DNA of 25,116 nt from Clostridia bacterium (GTDB lineage Bacteria; Bacillota; Clostridia; Christensenellales; CAG-314), in assembly GCA_017407305.1 (NCBI GenBank), contig JAFQWS010000020.1, positions 1 through 25,116 on the forward strand. Reading direction: 5' to 3'. Below are positions 1 through 6,518 of this stretch, piece by piece. The position numbers were made by a program, and so were the translations under genes. The notes under the pieces were generated by a model. The model did no database searches. It was given only the letters and a program-made list of their open reading frames with translations, and was not told the DNA's origin. How positions within the stretch are numbered: position 1 is the first letter of the stretch; each line of letters opens with the position of its first letter.

Positions 1-971
1 CTGCAATGGACGTTGCAGGATACAACTATGGCATTTTGCGCTACAAAGGCGACGTAAAAAAGTACCCTGACCGAGTTATTTTGGGAAGCGAAACTTTTTG
101 CTCGGACGCCTACAAGTTTTATAACCTTGCCAAAGAGCACAATTCAATCATTGGCGATTTTGTTTGGGCAGGCATGGACTATCTTGGCGAGGTTGCCATT
201 GGGTCTTGGGAATACAAAGATTATGCCAAAGATTTTTTGGGCGACGTGGGTTGGGTAAGTGCCGGCTCGGGGCGTTTGGATTTGATTGGCAATCCTTTGG
301 GCGAAGCCTTATATACAAAGGTAGCTTTTGAGTTGGAAGACAAGCCTCAAATTGCCGTGCGCCCTGTAAATCACACCAAAGACAAGCACTCGCCGTCTGC
401 GTGGAAATTTACCAACGCAATCCCTTCTTGGTCGTGGCGCGGTTTGCGTGGACGAAAAGCGGTGGTGGAAGTGTACAGCCGTGCACCCAAAATTGCATTG
501 TATCTCAACGACAATTTGGTGGGCAAAAAATCTTTTAGAAAAAATTGCAGATATATTTTCAAAATTAAATATTATGATGGTCAACTGACCGCCGTTGCTT
601 TGGACAAAAATGACAAAGAATTGTCGCGCAACAGCCTTGTTACAGCAGAAAGAGAAACAATCCTTTCTGTTGCAGCTGAAAAGCCAAAGGTAAAACGTGG
701 ACACCTTTGTTTCGTTCACTTGGACTACACCGATCAAAATGGCACAATTAAACCTTTGAAACGTGGAAAAATCAAGGTCAACGTCAGCGGTGGACAACTT
801 TTGGCAGTGGGCAGTGCCTGTCCATACAACCAAACGTCCTATTGTGGCGACGTCACCGACACCTATTTTGGTAGAGCTATGGCTGTGATCAAGGCGTGTG
901 ACGACGTTGTTGCAGTCAGCGCAACAGACGGAAAGTTTTTTGGCAGTTGTCAAATAACGGTTGAAGATTAA
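1..971 (+). CDS. GH2 beta-galactosidase-type glycoside hydrolase, C-terminal part (5' truncated)
   Basis: The frame is open to the window edge, so the N-terminus, sugar-binding and immunoglobulin-like domains lie outside. About 323 codons are visible. Counting from the first visible Met (base 6), the motif ILGSET at residues 26-31 carries the probable catalytic nucleophile Glu29 (codon 90-92). FVWAGMDYLGE at about 52-62 is the end of the GH2 TIM barrel. Residues about 138-200 (SWSW, then VEVYSRAPKIALYLNDNLVGKK) resemble the DUF4982 beta-sandwich that follows the barrel in many Bacillota and Bacteroidota GH2 enzymes, and a further beta-rich domain ends the protein. The family hydrolyses beta-galactosides or related glycans. 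No signal peptide can be judged because the start is missing. It is convergent with the receiver gene and ends at a shared terminator. Family assignment is firm; the exact substrate is unknown. Confidence 0.85.
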   Translation, partial: AMDVAGYNYGILRYKGDVKKYPDRVILGSETFCSDAYKFYNLAKEHNSIIGDFVWAGMDYLGEVAIGSWEYKDYAKDFLGDVGWVSAGSGRLDLIGNPLGEALYTKVAFELEDKPQIAVRPVNHTKDKHSPSAWKFTNAIPSWSWRGLRGRKAVVEVYSRAPKIALYLNDNLVGKKSFRKNCRYIFKIKYYDGQLTAVALDKNDKELSRNSLVTAERETILSVAAEKPKVKRGHLCFVHLDYTDQNGTIKPLKRGKIKVNVSGGQLLAVGSACPYNQTSYCGDVTDTYFGRAMAVIKACDDVVAVSATDGKFFGSCQITVED

Positions 972-1004
972 AAAAAGAGAAAGCAAATGGGCTTTCTCTT
1001 TTTT
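971..1004. terminator. Bidirectional intrinsic terminator
   Basis: A perfect 14-bp inverted repeat (arms 971-984 and 991-1004) has a 6-base loop. Its outer bases are A-runs on one side and T-runs on the other, so either strand gives a hairpin followed by a U-tract. It touches the stop codons of the GH2 gene (969-971) and of the convergent receiver gene (1006-1008). Confidence 0.9.
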
Positions 1005-1005
1005 G

Positions 1006-1329
1006 TTAGTCTTTGATATGTTTTTCCAAAACGGCTTCCAAATCTTCAAGTGAAACGGGCTTTTGCAAATATTCCACGCAACCCAATTTTTTAGCGTAAT
1101 GTTTGTAAACGTCACTATTCAATTGCGTTGCAACGATAAATTTCACCAATGAAAAATCTTTAATCAATTTCAGCCCATCTGCTTTTTTCATAAAAATGTC
1201 AATCAAAGCAAAGTCTGTTGGAGTGCTTTTCAACAATTCGTATGCGTTTTCGCCATCGTCATAAAAAGGAACGTCAAATTTGTCGCTTTGGTAAATTTCC
1301 TCTTGACCGATAATTGCAACTTTCAACAT
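1006..1329 (-). CDS. Stand-alone response-regulator receiver domain, Spo0A-receiver-like
   Basis: This 107-residue protein is a single receiver (REC) domain with no output domain. The start at 1329 is preferred over an upstream in-frame ATG at 1350 because AAGGAG lies 7-8 bases before it. Asp44 (LIDIFM) is the expected phosphoacceptor, Thr68 the switch Thr/Ser and Lys90 (QKP) the conserved lysine. The acidic pair after beta-strand 1 is missing: the sequence reads IIGQEE, with Gly8-Gln9 where Asp-Asp is normal. The Spo0A encoded upstream shows the same change (LIGQQD), and both share the VASQL/VATQL and GALEY/GCVEY patterns, so it is probably a duplicated Spo0A receiver. It could act as a phosphate sink, a partner of Spo0A, or a phosphorylation-independent interaction module; that is inference. 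It has its own promoter and follows a terminator, so it need not be co-transcribed with spo0A. Confidence 0.85.
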   Translation of the reverse strand: MLKVAIIGQEEIYQSDKFDVPFYDDGENAYELLKSTPTDFALIDIFMKKADGLKLIKDFSLVKFIVATQLNSDVYKHYAKKLGCVEYLQKPVSLEDLEAVLEKHIKD

Positions 1330-1371
1330 GATTTTCTCCTTTGTAAGCAAGTATTCTTCATTTGTAACTGC

Positions 1372-1400
1372 ATTTTAACATAAAAATTTACGCTTGTCTA
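1372..1400 (-). promoter_or_regulatory. Promoter of the stand-alone receiver gene
   Basis: On the minus strand TAGACA (1400-1395) and TAAAAT (1377-1372) are separated by 17 bases, a good housekeeping-sigma promoter. The predicted transcript start near 1365 gives a leader of about 35 bases that contains the AAGGAG site. Confidence 0.65.
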
Positions 1401-1457
1401 CTACTTTTGAACAAAAGTATTGAATTTGATAAAAAGTAATTAAAAAGTCTTTCGCAC

Positions 1458-1487
1458 AAAAAAAAGAACGAAAAAATTCGTTCTTTT
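1458..1487 (-). terminator. Terminator downstream of spo0A
   Basis: An 11-bp perfect stem (1462-1472 with 1477-1487) and a 4-base loop are followed, on the minus strand, by a run of T. It lies 43 bases after the spo0A stop and separates spo0A from the receiver gene. Confidence 0.85.
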
Positions 1488-1529
1488 AACGACTTTTAAA
1501 ACGCACAAAGTGTTTTCAAAAAAGGTGCA

Positions 1530-2258
1530 TCAGTCTACCATTTCCAACAGCATTTTGTCGCACAAAAGTGCAATAAATTCTCCGTTGGTGGGTTTGTCGT
1601 TTTGAGAATATACTTTGACGCCAAACAAGGAATTCAAGTTTTCAATTTTGCCCCTTGCCCAAGCCACCTCAATTGCATGACGAATTGCACGTTCCACTTT
1701 GGAAGCAGTGGTTTTGTATCTTAAAGCAATGGCAGGGTACAGTCCTTTTGTGATGCTGTTGATTATTCCGGGATTGTCCACAGCCAATTTTATTCCTTCA
1801 CGTAAAAATTGATAACCTTTTATGTGAGCAGGGATGCCAACGGAAATGAAAATGTTTGCCAATCTTTCGTCAAGAGTTTTCTCAGCAAAACTTTTGGTGC
1901 GAACGTGTTTTGTGTTGACGGCTTTTGTTTCCAAACATTTTTTCAAACGAAATTCCAAAACTGCGTCGTCCACAGGTTTTACGATATATTCCAAAGCTCC
2001 CAATTCAAGAGCTTTCAAAATGAAAACTTCGCTTTTCAGTTGACTTGCAACAACAAATTTTACGTTGGGGTATTGCTCCAACAGAGTAAATCCGTCCACC
2101 CCTTCCATAATGAGATCGCACATTACCAAATCGGCTTGGCAATTTTGCAAATATTGTTGAGCACGGCCGTCGGCACAATCAAATTCAATTTCAAAGTTTT
2201 GGTTGTTTTTGAGGTTTTCGGCAATATCTTGTTGTCCGATAAGTCCAAGTTTAATCAT
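1530..2258 (-). CDS. spo0A: Spo0A, sporulation master response regulator (atypical receiver)
   Basis: This 242-residue protein has the two-domain Spo0A layout: receiver at about 1-110, linker, and the Spo0A-specific DNA-binding domain at about 125-242. The effector domain is very well conserved: GIPAHIKGYQFLREGI at 141-156, TTASKVERAIRHAIEVAW at 183-200 (recognition helix region) and KPTNGEFIALLCDKM near the end. In the receiver Asp48 (phosphoacceptor), Ser72 and Lys94 are present. The Mg-binding acidic pair that follows beta-strand 1 in Bacillus Spo0A reads Gly8-Gln9 here (LIGQQD). The start is supported by AGGAGAAAA directly upstream. Spo0A activates or represses early sporulation and stationary-phase genes in the cytoplasm after phosphorelay input. 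The upstream tandem 0A boxes suggest autoregulation. The identity is certain from the effector domain; how this receiver is activated is open. Confidence 0.96.
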   Translation of the reverse strand: MIKLGLIGQQDIAENLKNNQNFEIEFDCADGRAQQYLQNCQADLVMCDLIMEGVDGFTLLEQYPNVKFVVASQLKSEVFILKALELGALEYIVKPVDDAVLEFRLKKCLETKAVNTKHVRTKSFAEKTLDERLANIFISVGIPAHIKGYQFLREGIKLAVDNPGIINSITKGLYPAIALRYKTTASKVERAIRHAIEVAWARGKIENLNSLFGVKVYSQNDKPTNGEFIALLCDKMLLEMVD

Positions 2259-2304
2259 TTTTCTCCTAATTTGCTTTTTTTGTGAATTTTTGATTTACAA
2301 AGAC

Positions 2305-2333
2305 ATTGTAACACACAAAAGAACAAATGTGGA
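2305..2333 (-). promoter_or_regulatory. Probable spo0A promoter
   Basis: On the minus strand TCCACA (2333-2328) and TACAAT (2310-2305) are 17 bases apart. The -10 box is good and the -35 box weak (4 of 6), which is typical of an activator-dependent promoter. Predicted start of transcription is near 2298, about 40 bases before the ATG. No clear SigH-type promoter was seen. Confidence 0.55.
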
Positions 2334-2340
2334 GCACTAT

Positions 2341-2370
2341 TTTTGTCGAATTTTGTCGAAGTTTGTAAAA
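2341..2370. promoter_or_regulatory. Tandem 0A boxes (Spo0A binding sites) upstream of spo0A
   Basis: Two identical decamers TTTTGTCGAA occupy 2341-2350 and 2351-2360, each matching the Spo0A box core TGTCGAA. A third, degenerate decamer GTTTGTAAAA continues at 2361-2370. The 10-bp periodicity puts the sites on one face of the helix. They lie 8 bases upstream of the proposed -35 box, at about -43 to -62 from the predicted transcript start, a usual position for an activator. Confidence 0.7.
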
Positions 2371-2431
2371 ATTTTTGGTTAATTGGTGAGTAAAAGTGAA
2401 ACAGATGTTTTTTTAAAAAATATGATAGGCA

Positions 2432-2460
2432 TTTACAACTGAAAAAAGCAGAAGTATAAT
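2432..2460 (+). promoter_or_regulatory. Promoter of the DUF3267 gene
   Basis: TTTACA (2432-2437), a 17-base spacer and a perfect TATAAT (2455-2460). The predicted start near 2467 lies after an in-frame ATG at 2459, which excludes that ATG as the translation start. Confidence 0.75.
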
Positions 2461-2485
2461 GGTATTGAAAAATTTGGAGCATATT

Positions 2486-3082
2486 ATGAAAAGTACACTC
2501 TCTTTGCCGGAAGGTTTTGTCAAAACTGACGGCATCAATTTAGAAAGCAATAAAAAACAACTTTTGGTCGTTGCCATCATACAATTGGTTGTCATTGCCT
2601 TGACGGTGGCAATGGGTGTTTTGTTGAGTAAATCCTCCCCTATGGTGCAATATGACGGAGAAAGTCTTTTGGTAGGTGACTTGATTGCAAAAATTGTCGT
2701 CATCATTTTGGGTAGTGTGGCATACGTGATTTGTCACGAATTGATTCACGGATTGTTTTTCAAAATTTTTGTTCCCAAATGCAAACTTAACTTTGGCGTA
2801 AGTTTCAAATACGCCTATTGTGGCAGTAACGCCTACTATGCAAAAATTCCCTACGTTGTCATTGGACTTGCTCCGGTAGTGGTGTTTTTCGTGGTGTTTC
2901 TTCTTTTGAATTTGTTGTTGCTCAAAGATTGGTTTTGGCCCATTTATTGTTTGCAAATTTTCAATTTGGCAGGGGCGTCTGGCGACTTTTTCGTAACAGC
3001 CAAATTGCTTTCAGACAAACGCGAATTTTTGTTGTTGGACAACGGATTTTCCATTGCCTTTTTTGTCAAAAAGGAGCGTTAA
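2486..3082 (+). CDS. DUF3267-family membrane protein with zincin motif
   Basis: This 198-residue integral membrane protein has hydrophobic segments at about 26-48, 66-84, 122-145 and 150-165. The second segment ends in HELIH (residues 84-88), the HExxH zinc-protease signature, and NLAGASGD (160-167) places an Asp near the last membrane segment that could be a third zinc ligand. This matches the DUF3267 putative zincin peptidase family; proteolysis is predicted from the motif and no substrate is known. The start at 2486 is chosen because TTGGAG lies 7 bases upstream and because the earlier ATG at 2459 is inside the -10 box. The gene is divergent from spo0A across a region holding the 0A boxes. 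It ends 48 bases before the first yitT gene and may be partly co-transcribed with it. Confidence 0.8.
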   Translation: MKSTLSLPEGFVKTDGINLESNKKQLLVVAIIQLVVIALTVAMGVLLSKSSPMVQYDGESLLVGDLIAKIVVIILGSVAYVICHELIHGLFFKIFVPKCKLNFGVSFKYAYCGSNAYYAKIPYVVIGLAPVVVFFVVFLLLNLLLLKDWFWPIYCLQIFNLAGASGDFFVTAKLLSDKREFLLLDNGFSIAFFVKKER

Positions 3083-3097
3083 AATATTGTCAATACG

Positions 3098-3126
3098 TTG
3101 ACAAAAAAATTGCAAAGGAATATATT
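3098..3126 (+). promoter_or_regulatory. Promoter of first yitT-family gene, predicts a leaderless transcript
   Basis: A perfect TTGACA (3098-3103), a 17-base spacer and TATATT (3121-3126). Only 7 bases separate the -10 box from the ATG at 3134, so transcription should begin at or within a base or two of the start codon. Confidence 0.7.
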
Positions 3127-3133
3127 CTAGTTG

Positions 3134-4009
3134 ATGAAAAAAGTGTTGAAAAAGACATACGAATATTTGACAATCACTTTGGCGGCATTTCTAAATGCCG
3201 TCTCTTTGCACCTTTTTACCACCCCAGTTCAGTTGATTCCAGGGGGTGTTTCCGGCTTGTCGTCAGTTTTGCACTACATTACAAACTTTGATATGTCAAT
3301 TTTGTACTTTGTTCTCAACGTTCCGTTGCTTGTTTGTGCAATAATTTTTGTCAAAAGCGACTTTACCATCAAGACCATTTACTCTACGGCAATTTGCTCA
3401 GTGTTTTTGGAATTTTTGCCTGAAAACCTTGTTTTCGTGGACGCACAAGGCACAATTTTGAACGCAATCGGTGGTGGCGTTTTGGTGGGTATTGCAATGT
3501 ATTTGGCATCAGATGTCAATGGAAGCAATGGTGGTACGGAAATCATTGGTCGAATTGTTCACAAATATCGTCCAGAAGTGGACATTTCCTCCGTCATCAT
3601 TACTTGCAACATGGCAATTTTGGCAATGGGTGCATTGGTAGTTAAAGACTTGCTCAAAGTCATCTACTCGTTGGTTTTGGCATTTTCTGCCAGTGGCATG
3701 ATGGAATCGCTCAATCGTGGCTTTGACCGTCCTTTACGTTTTACCATCATTACGACACAAGGAGATCAATTGGCCGAACAAATCACAAAGGCATTTATGC
3801 GTGGTGTAACAAAAGTTGACGTTTATGATGCAAACGGTCAAAAGACCGACCGAACAATGCTTATCGTTGTTGTTCAATACAGACAAAGTGCAAGATTGAA
3901 AAGAATTTTGCGCAATGCGGGAAACAATTTCTCCTACGTAAAGGAAGTGGAAGCAGTTTTTTCTCGTCCTCAATTTAACAAACCTTACGAAACAGGTGAA
4001 CTCAAATGA
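3134..4009 (+). CDS. YitT-family membrane protein (first of a tandem pair)
   Basis: This 291-residue protein belongs to the YitT family (DUF161 membrane part plus C-terminal DUF2179). About five or six hydrophobic segments span residues 11-190, with the conserved loop NGSNGGTEIIG at 130-140; the soluble DUF2179 domain covers about 201-285. Family members are widespread in Bacillota and their transport substrate, if any, is not established. Two starts are possible: ATG at 3134, or TTG one codon upstream at 3131. A weak AAAGGAA at 3114-3120 is 10-13 bases away and lies inside the promoter spacer, so a transcript from that promoter would lack it. A read-through transcript from the DUF3267 gene could use it. 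The gene overlaps the second yitT copy by 4 bases (ATGA). Confidence 0.88.
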   Translation: MKKVLKKTYEYLTITLAAFLNAVSLHLFTTPVQLIPGGVSGLSSVLHYITNFDMSILYFVLNVPLLVCAIIFVKSDFTIKTIYSTAICSVFLEFLPENLVFVDAQGTILNAIGGGVLVGIAMYLASDVNGSNGGTEIIGRIVHKYRPEVDISSVIITCNMAILAMGALVVKDLLKVIYSLVLAFSASGMMESLNRGFDRPLRFTIITTQGDQLAEQITKAFMRGVTKVDVYDANGQKTDRTMLIVVVQYRQSARLKRILRNAGNNFSYVKEVEAVFSRPQFNKPYETGELK

Positions 4010-4926
4010 AAAAGTTGAAAAGTTATTTTATCAAATACAGCGCTTTGATTGTGGCATCCATTTGCACCGCAGTTGCAGTAGAGTTGATTTTTATTCCCAA
4101 CCACGTCGTTTACGGCACCGTTGCAGGTATTGCAACTTTGCTCAGTTTGAAATTGTCGGAACAATCAAGCATTTTCTATGCAGGTTGGTGGTTGTTATTT
4201 CTCAATATTCCCTTGATTGTCTTTGCCGTCTTACAATTCAACAAAAAGTTTTCTTTCAGAACAATCGTATACATTTTGTTGACGGCAACCATTATGTTGT
4301 TGCTCAGATATTTTGACGTTGCCAGTCTTATTACCTTCAACGAATCTGACGTCATCGCATGGATTTTGATTGGTGGTGTGTTGGGTGGCTTGGCATTGCC
4401 TTTGATGTTGTTTGTCAATGGCTCTACAGGTGGCAGTGATATCGTTGGCCTTTTGGCACAAGCAAAATTTGGTTTGAGAAGTCAACAAAGTTTTCGTCTT
4501 ATCATGTTGATGGACAGCATTGTCATCGTCGTGGCCTCTTTCATTTTGCAAGACGTTGACGTTTTGGTATATTCCGTTGCAACGTTGTTCGTATCGGAAA
4601 TTGTAAAAGAATATTTGTTTAGAGGTTTTTCTTCCAACTTGGAAGTGGAAATTACAACAGACAACGCAGAAGAAATGTCCAAAGCATTGTCCGAAGGGTT
4701 GAAACACGGAACAACCATCATCAAAGCAATTGGTGGCTATTCCGGAGCAGAAAAAGGCGTTGTTATGTGCGTCATCAACAAACGCCAATTGACAAAAGCA
4801 AGAAAAATCATTGCCGACGTTGATAGCAAAGCCTTTGCTTACGTGGAAAACGTAAGAGAGGTCATTGGCATTGGATTTGACGACAAAGAAGCCGAACTTG
4901 ACGACAAACTTATTAATAAAAAGTAA
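4006..4926 (+). CDS. YitT-family membrane protein (second of a tandem pair)
   Basis: This 306-residue paralogue of the preceding gene is translationally coupled to it by an ATGA overlap. It has the same layout: hydrophobic segments at about 11-30, 57-76, 85-100, 117-136, 164-181 and 184-200, the loop NGSTGGSDIVG at 138-148, then a DUF2179 domain at about 210-295. The two copies have clearly diverged (for example NGSNGGTEIIG against NGSTGGSDIVG), which argues against recent duplication. Co-translation suggests they may form a heteromeric membrane assembly; that is inference. No function is established for the family. Confidence 0.88.
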   Translation: MKKLKSYFIKYSALIVASICTAVAVELIFIPNHVVYGTVAGIATLLSLKLSEQSSIFYAGWWLLFLNIPLIVFAVLQFNKKFSFRTIVYILLTATIMLLLRYFDVASLITFNESDVIAWILIGGVLGGLALPLMLFVNGSTGGSDIVGLLAQAKFGLRSQQSFRLIMLMDSIVIVVASFILQDVDVLVYSVATLFVSEIVKEYLFRGFSSNLEVEITTDNAEEMSKALSEGLKHGTTIIKAIGGYSGAEKGVVMCVINKRQLTKARKIIADVDSKAFAYVENVREVIGIGFDDKEAELDDKLINKK

Positions 4927-5027
4927 AATTTTGTCACAGCTTCTTGCATTTTTGGAAATTTTGTGATAGCATAATCATATAAAATAAAAAAAATGTATCA
5001 ATATCACGATATATGGAGGTAACAAAC

Positions 5028-5375
5028 ATGGCACACAACAATGGTCTTTCTGAACTTTTGGATAAACTTGCAAAACTTGCATCAGTGGTAATTTTGTTCG
5101 CATTGGGTTTTAGAATGCTTCTCGTTCTTTTGAACGCACTCAACATTCAACTTCCCGCAGAACTTGTTGCACAAGTTTACGACGTTATCATCAACTATAT
5201 TCTTCCCAACGCAGCATTGGTTTTGGCTGGTTTGGTAGCATTGGAATGGGGCTTTAATAAAGGCTTGTTGCAAACAATTTTCGTTATCATTTTGCTTGCA
5301 TTGTGCGTTATCCCTCAATTCTTCCCTGAAATTTGGGAACAAATCCTTGGCACGCTTAGTGGTTTTGCAGGCTAA
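5028..5375 (+). CDS. Small hydrophobic membrane protein of unknown function
   Basis: This 115-residue protein was not recognised. A near-ideal GGAGGT at 5015-5020, 7 bases before the ATG at 5028, fixes the start and shows it is translated; an earlier ATG at 5013 overlaps that site and is rejected. A short polar N-terminus (MAHNNGLSELLDKLAKL) is followed by three hydrophobic stretches at about 18-38, 54-72 and 80-97 and a short tail. No catalytic or metal motif is visible. It stands alone between the yitT pair and a strong terminator. I found no convincing promoter in the 101 bases before it. Confidence 0.75.
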   Translation: MAHNNGLSELLDKLAKLASVVILFALGFRMLLVLLNALNIQLPAELVAQVYDVIINYILPNAALVLAGLVALEWGFNKGLLQTIFVIILLALCVIPQFFPEIWEQILGTLSGFAG

Positions 5376-5389
5376 AAATTAAAAAGTTG

Positions 5390-5420
5390 AAAAGCAGGTG
5401 TTTTTCACCTGCTTTTTTTT
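5390..5420 (+). terminator. Intrinsic terminator after the 115-residue membrane protein
   Basis: An 11-bp stem (5390-5400 with 5406-5416) with a 5-base loop is followed by T to 5420. Confidence 0.9.
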
Positions 5421-5424
5421 GTGC

Positions 5425-5450
5425 AAAAAACGCATACTGTCGTATGCGTT
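5425..5450 (-). terminator. Intrinsic terminator of the cysteine-rich miniprotein gene
   Basis: A perfect 9-bp stem (5429-5437 with 5442-5450) and a 4-base loop, followed on the minus strand by a T-run. It lies 26 bases past that gene's stop codon. Confidence 0.8.
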
Positions 5451-5475
5451 GTTTGTTTATGTTTATGCCGGTTGA

Positions 5476-5697
5476 TTATTTGCCGTCGCCAACTTTGACA
5501 CCGCCTGTGCAGAAAAGCAATGCACCAAGCAAGATTAGACAGCAAGGATTGATGGTGACTGTGAAGTTTTTCATTTTTCCACCACAGCAACAGCAGAACA
5601 ACAAAATCAAAACAATCCACGTGCAGTTGCAACCACCTCTAGGGGTACCGCCACAACCACAATCGCCGTTGTGTTCATCAAATAGTCCGTTAAACAT
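5476..5697 (-). CDS. Cysteine-rich membrane miniprotein
   Basis: This 73-residue protein is unrecognised as a named family. A strong GGAGGTG 6 bases before the ATG and a dedicated terminator show it is a real gene. Eleven residues are Cys (13, 15, 23, 25, 35-38, 52, 53, 63). The N-terminal part is polar with CGCGG and GGCNC motifs, then a hydrophobic segment at about 26-38 ends in four consecutive cysteines. A short basic stretch (KMK, 41-43) follows, then a second hydrophobic segment at about 52-63. Two short membrane segments with clustered thiols could bind metal or form disulfides. Small Gly/Cys-rich membrane peptides are common in sporulating Clostridia, but a spore role here is only a guess. 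Confidence 0.78.
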   Translation of the reverse strand: MFNGLFDEHNGDCGCGGTPRGGCNCTWIVLILLFCCCCGGKMKNFTVTINPCCLILLGALLFCTGGVKVGDGK

Positions 5698-5786
5698 TTT
5701 TTCACCTCCGCAATTTTTAACAACATAGGTTGTTGTCTGCTTTATTTATATACAAATACTCAAAAAAGTGTTACTTGAAAAACCCC

Positions 5787-5814
5787 TTTACTTTTGACAA
5801 AATTGGTATATAAT
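5787..5814 (+). promoter_or_regulatory. Promoter of the ECF S component / coaX / uvrBA / nrdG operon
   Basis: A perfect TATAAT (5809-5814) has TTTACT (5787-5792) 16 bases upstream. A TTGACA at 5794-5799 is also present but would need a poor -10 box at 5816-5821. The predicted transcript start near 5821 gives a leader of about 89 bases. Confidence 0.6.
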
Positions 5815-5820
5815 GTATTT

Positions 5821-5909
5821 AGGTCGCATGACGGAATTAGCGATACTTACAACTTTTAGAGTGTTTTCTTTTTGAACGCCATTGCTTGGCAAGGCGTATC
5901 GGAGGTTAT
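5821..5909 (+). promoter_or_regulatory. Structured 5' leader, possible riboswitch-like element
   Basis: Hairpin A pairs 5823-5827 with 5840-5844. Hairpin B pairs 5876-5880 with 5893-5897, continued by 5882-5885 with 5889-5892. A competing helix pairs CGATAC (5841-5846) with GTATCG (5896-5901); it uses the 3' arms of both hairpins and the first base of the GGAGG ribosome site (5901-5905). Mutually exclusive folds next to a ribosome site are a mark of regulatory leaders. I could not match it to a known riboswitch class. Confidence 0.35.
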
Positions 5910-6518
5910 ATGAAGAAATCAACTTATCAATTGGCTTTGTGTGGCATCATGTTTGCCGTCATTTTCGTGGCAATGATGTTGGACAGATTGTTGAGTTTGG
6001 GTTTGCCAACCTCAACGGCCGTTTTCGTTTTACTTGTAGTATTTTGTTTTTGTTTTATACGCAATCAATGGTCAACTGCGTTTTTTGCAGGATTGTTTTT
6101 TGGCGTGGCAAGTTTTGTAAAGGCAATTGCATTTGGCGAAATAAATAATTTAAATCCGTTGGTCTCGATACTTCCTCGCATGGCAGTGGGTATCGTGGCC
6201 TTTGCTATATACAAGTTTATTTTGTTTTTGATGAAAAACAATCAAAATTTGTATTTAAGACAAACGGTTGCAATCACAATTGGCACCTTTTTTGGATTGG
6301 TGTGCAACACGGTGTTGTATTTGACTGCTTTGGGCATTTACCAACAAGCGTTGGGCAACGAGTTTCAAGGCTTGTTTCAAACCATACGTATTGTTTTATA
6401 CACCAACATTTTGCCCGAATACCTTTGCGCGATGATTTTGGTACCTCACGTGGTTATTGGTTGTCGGAGAGCGTTGCATTGGGGCATTGAAGCAAAAATA
6501 AAGGAGATTGAACAATGA
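5910..6518 (+). CDS. ECF transporter S component, probably pantothenate-specific (PanT-like)
   Basis: This 202-residue protein has about five or six hydrophobic segments (about 8-25, 36-50, 58-72, 90-108, 120-142, 165-184). NPLVSILPR at residues 82-90 resembles the conserved loop of ECF substrate-binding S components. These proteins bind a vitamin and join a shared EcfA-EcfA'-EcfT energising module, normally encoded elsewhere. The start at 5910 follows GGAGG closely; an upstream in-frame TTG at 5886 is less suitable. The 4-base overlap with coaX makes pantothenate the most likely substrate, as PanT-type S components are known in Bacillota. The substrate is inferred from context only; another vitamin is possible. 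Confidence 0.75.
   Translation: MKKSTYQLALCGIMFAVIFVAMMLDRLLSLGLPTSTAVFVLLVVFCFCFIRNQWSTAFFAGLFFGVASFVKAIAFGEINNLNPLVSILPRMAVGIVAFAIYKFILFLMKNNQNLYLRQTVAITIGTFFGLVCNTVLYLTALGIYQQALGNEFQGLFQTIRIVLYTNILPEYLCAMILVPHVVIGCRRALHWGIEAKIKEIEQ

Noticed and set aside
2459..2461. Upstream ATG for the DUF3267 gene
   Set aside because: It overlaps the last bases of the TATAAT box and precedes the predicted transcript start; the ATG at 2486 has a ribosome site.
4927..5012. TCACA / TGTGA inverted repeat and several TATA-like stretches as promoter elements of the 115-residue protein
   Set aside because: No -35/-10 pair with 16-18 base spacing scored well and the repeat arms are only 5 bases long.
5387..5728. 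Plus-strand frame opposite the cysteine-rich miniprotein
   Set aside because: It contains the terminator of the upstream gene and a low-complexity Pro/Gln translation; the minus-strand gene has a strong ribosome site.
5719..5734. Small inverted repeat (AACAAC / GTTGTT) before the miniprotein gene as an operator
   Set aside because: A 6-bp A/T-rich arm in AT-rich DNA is likely by chance and is not tied to a clear promoter.
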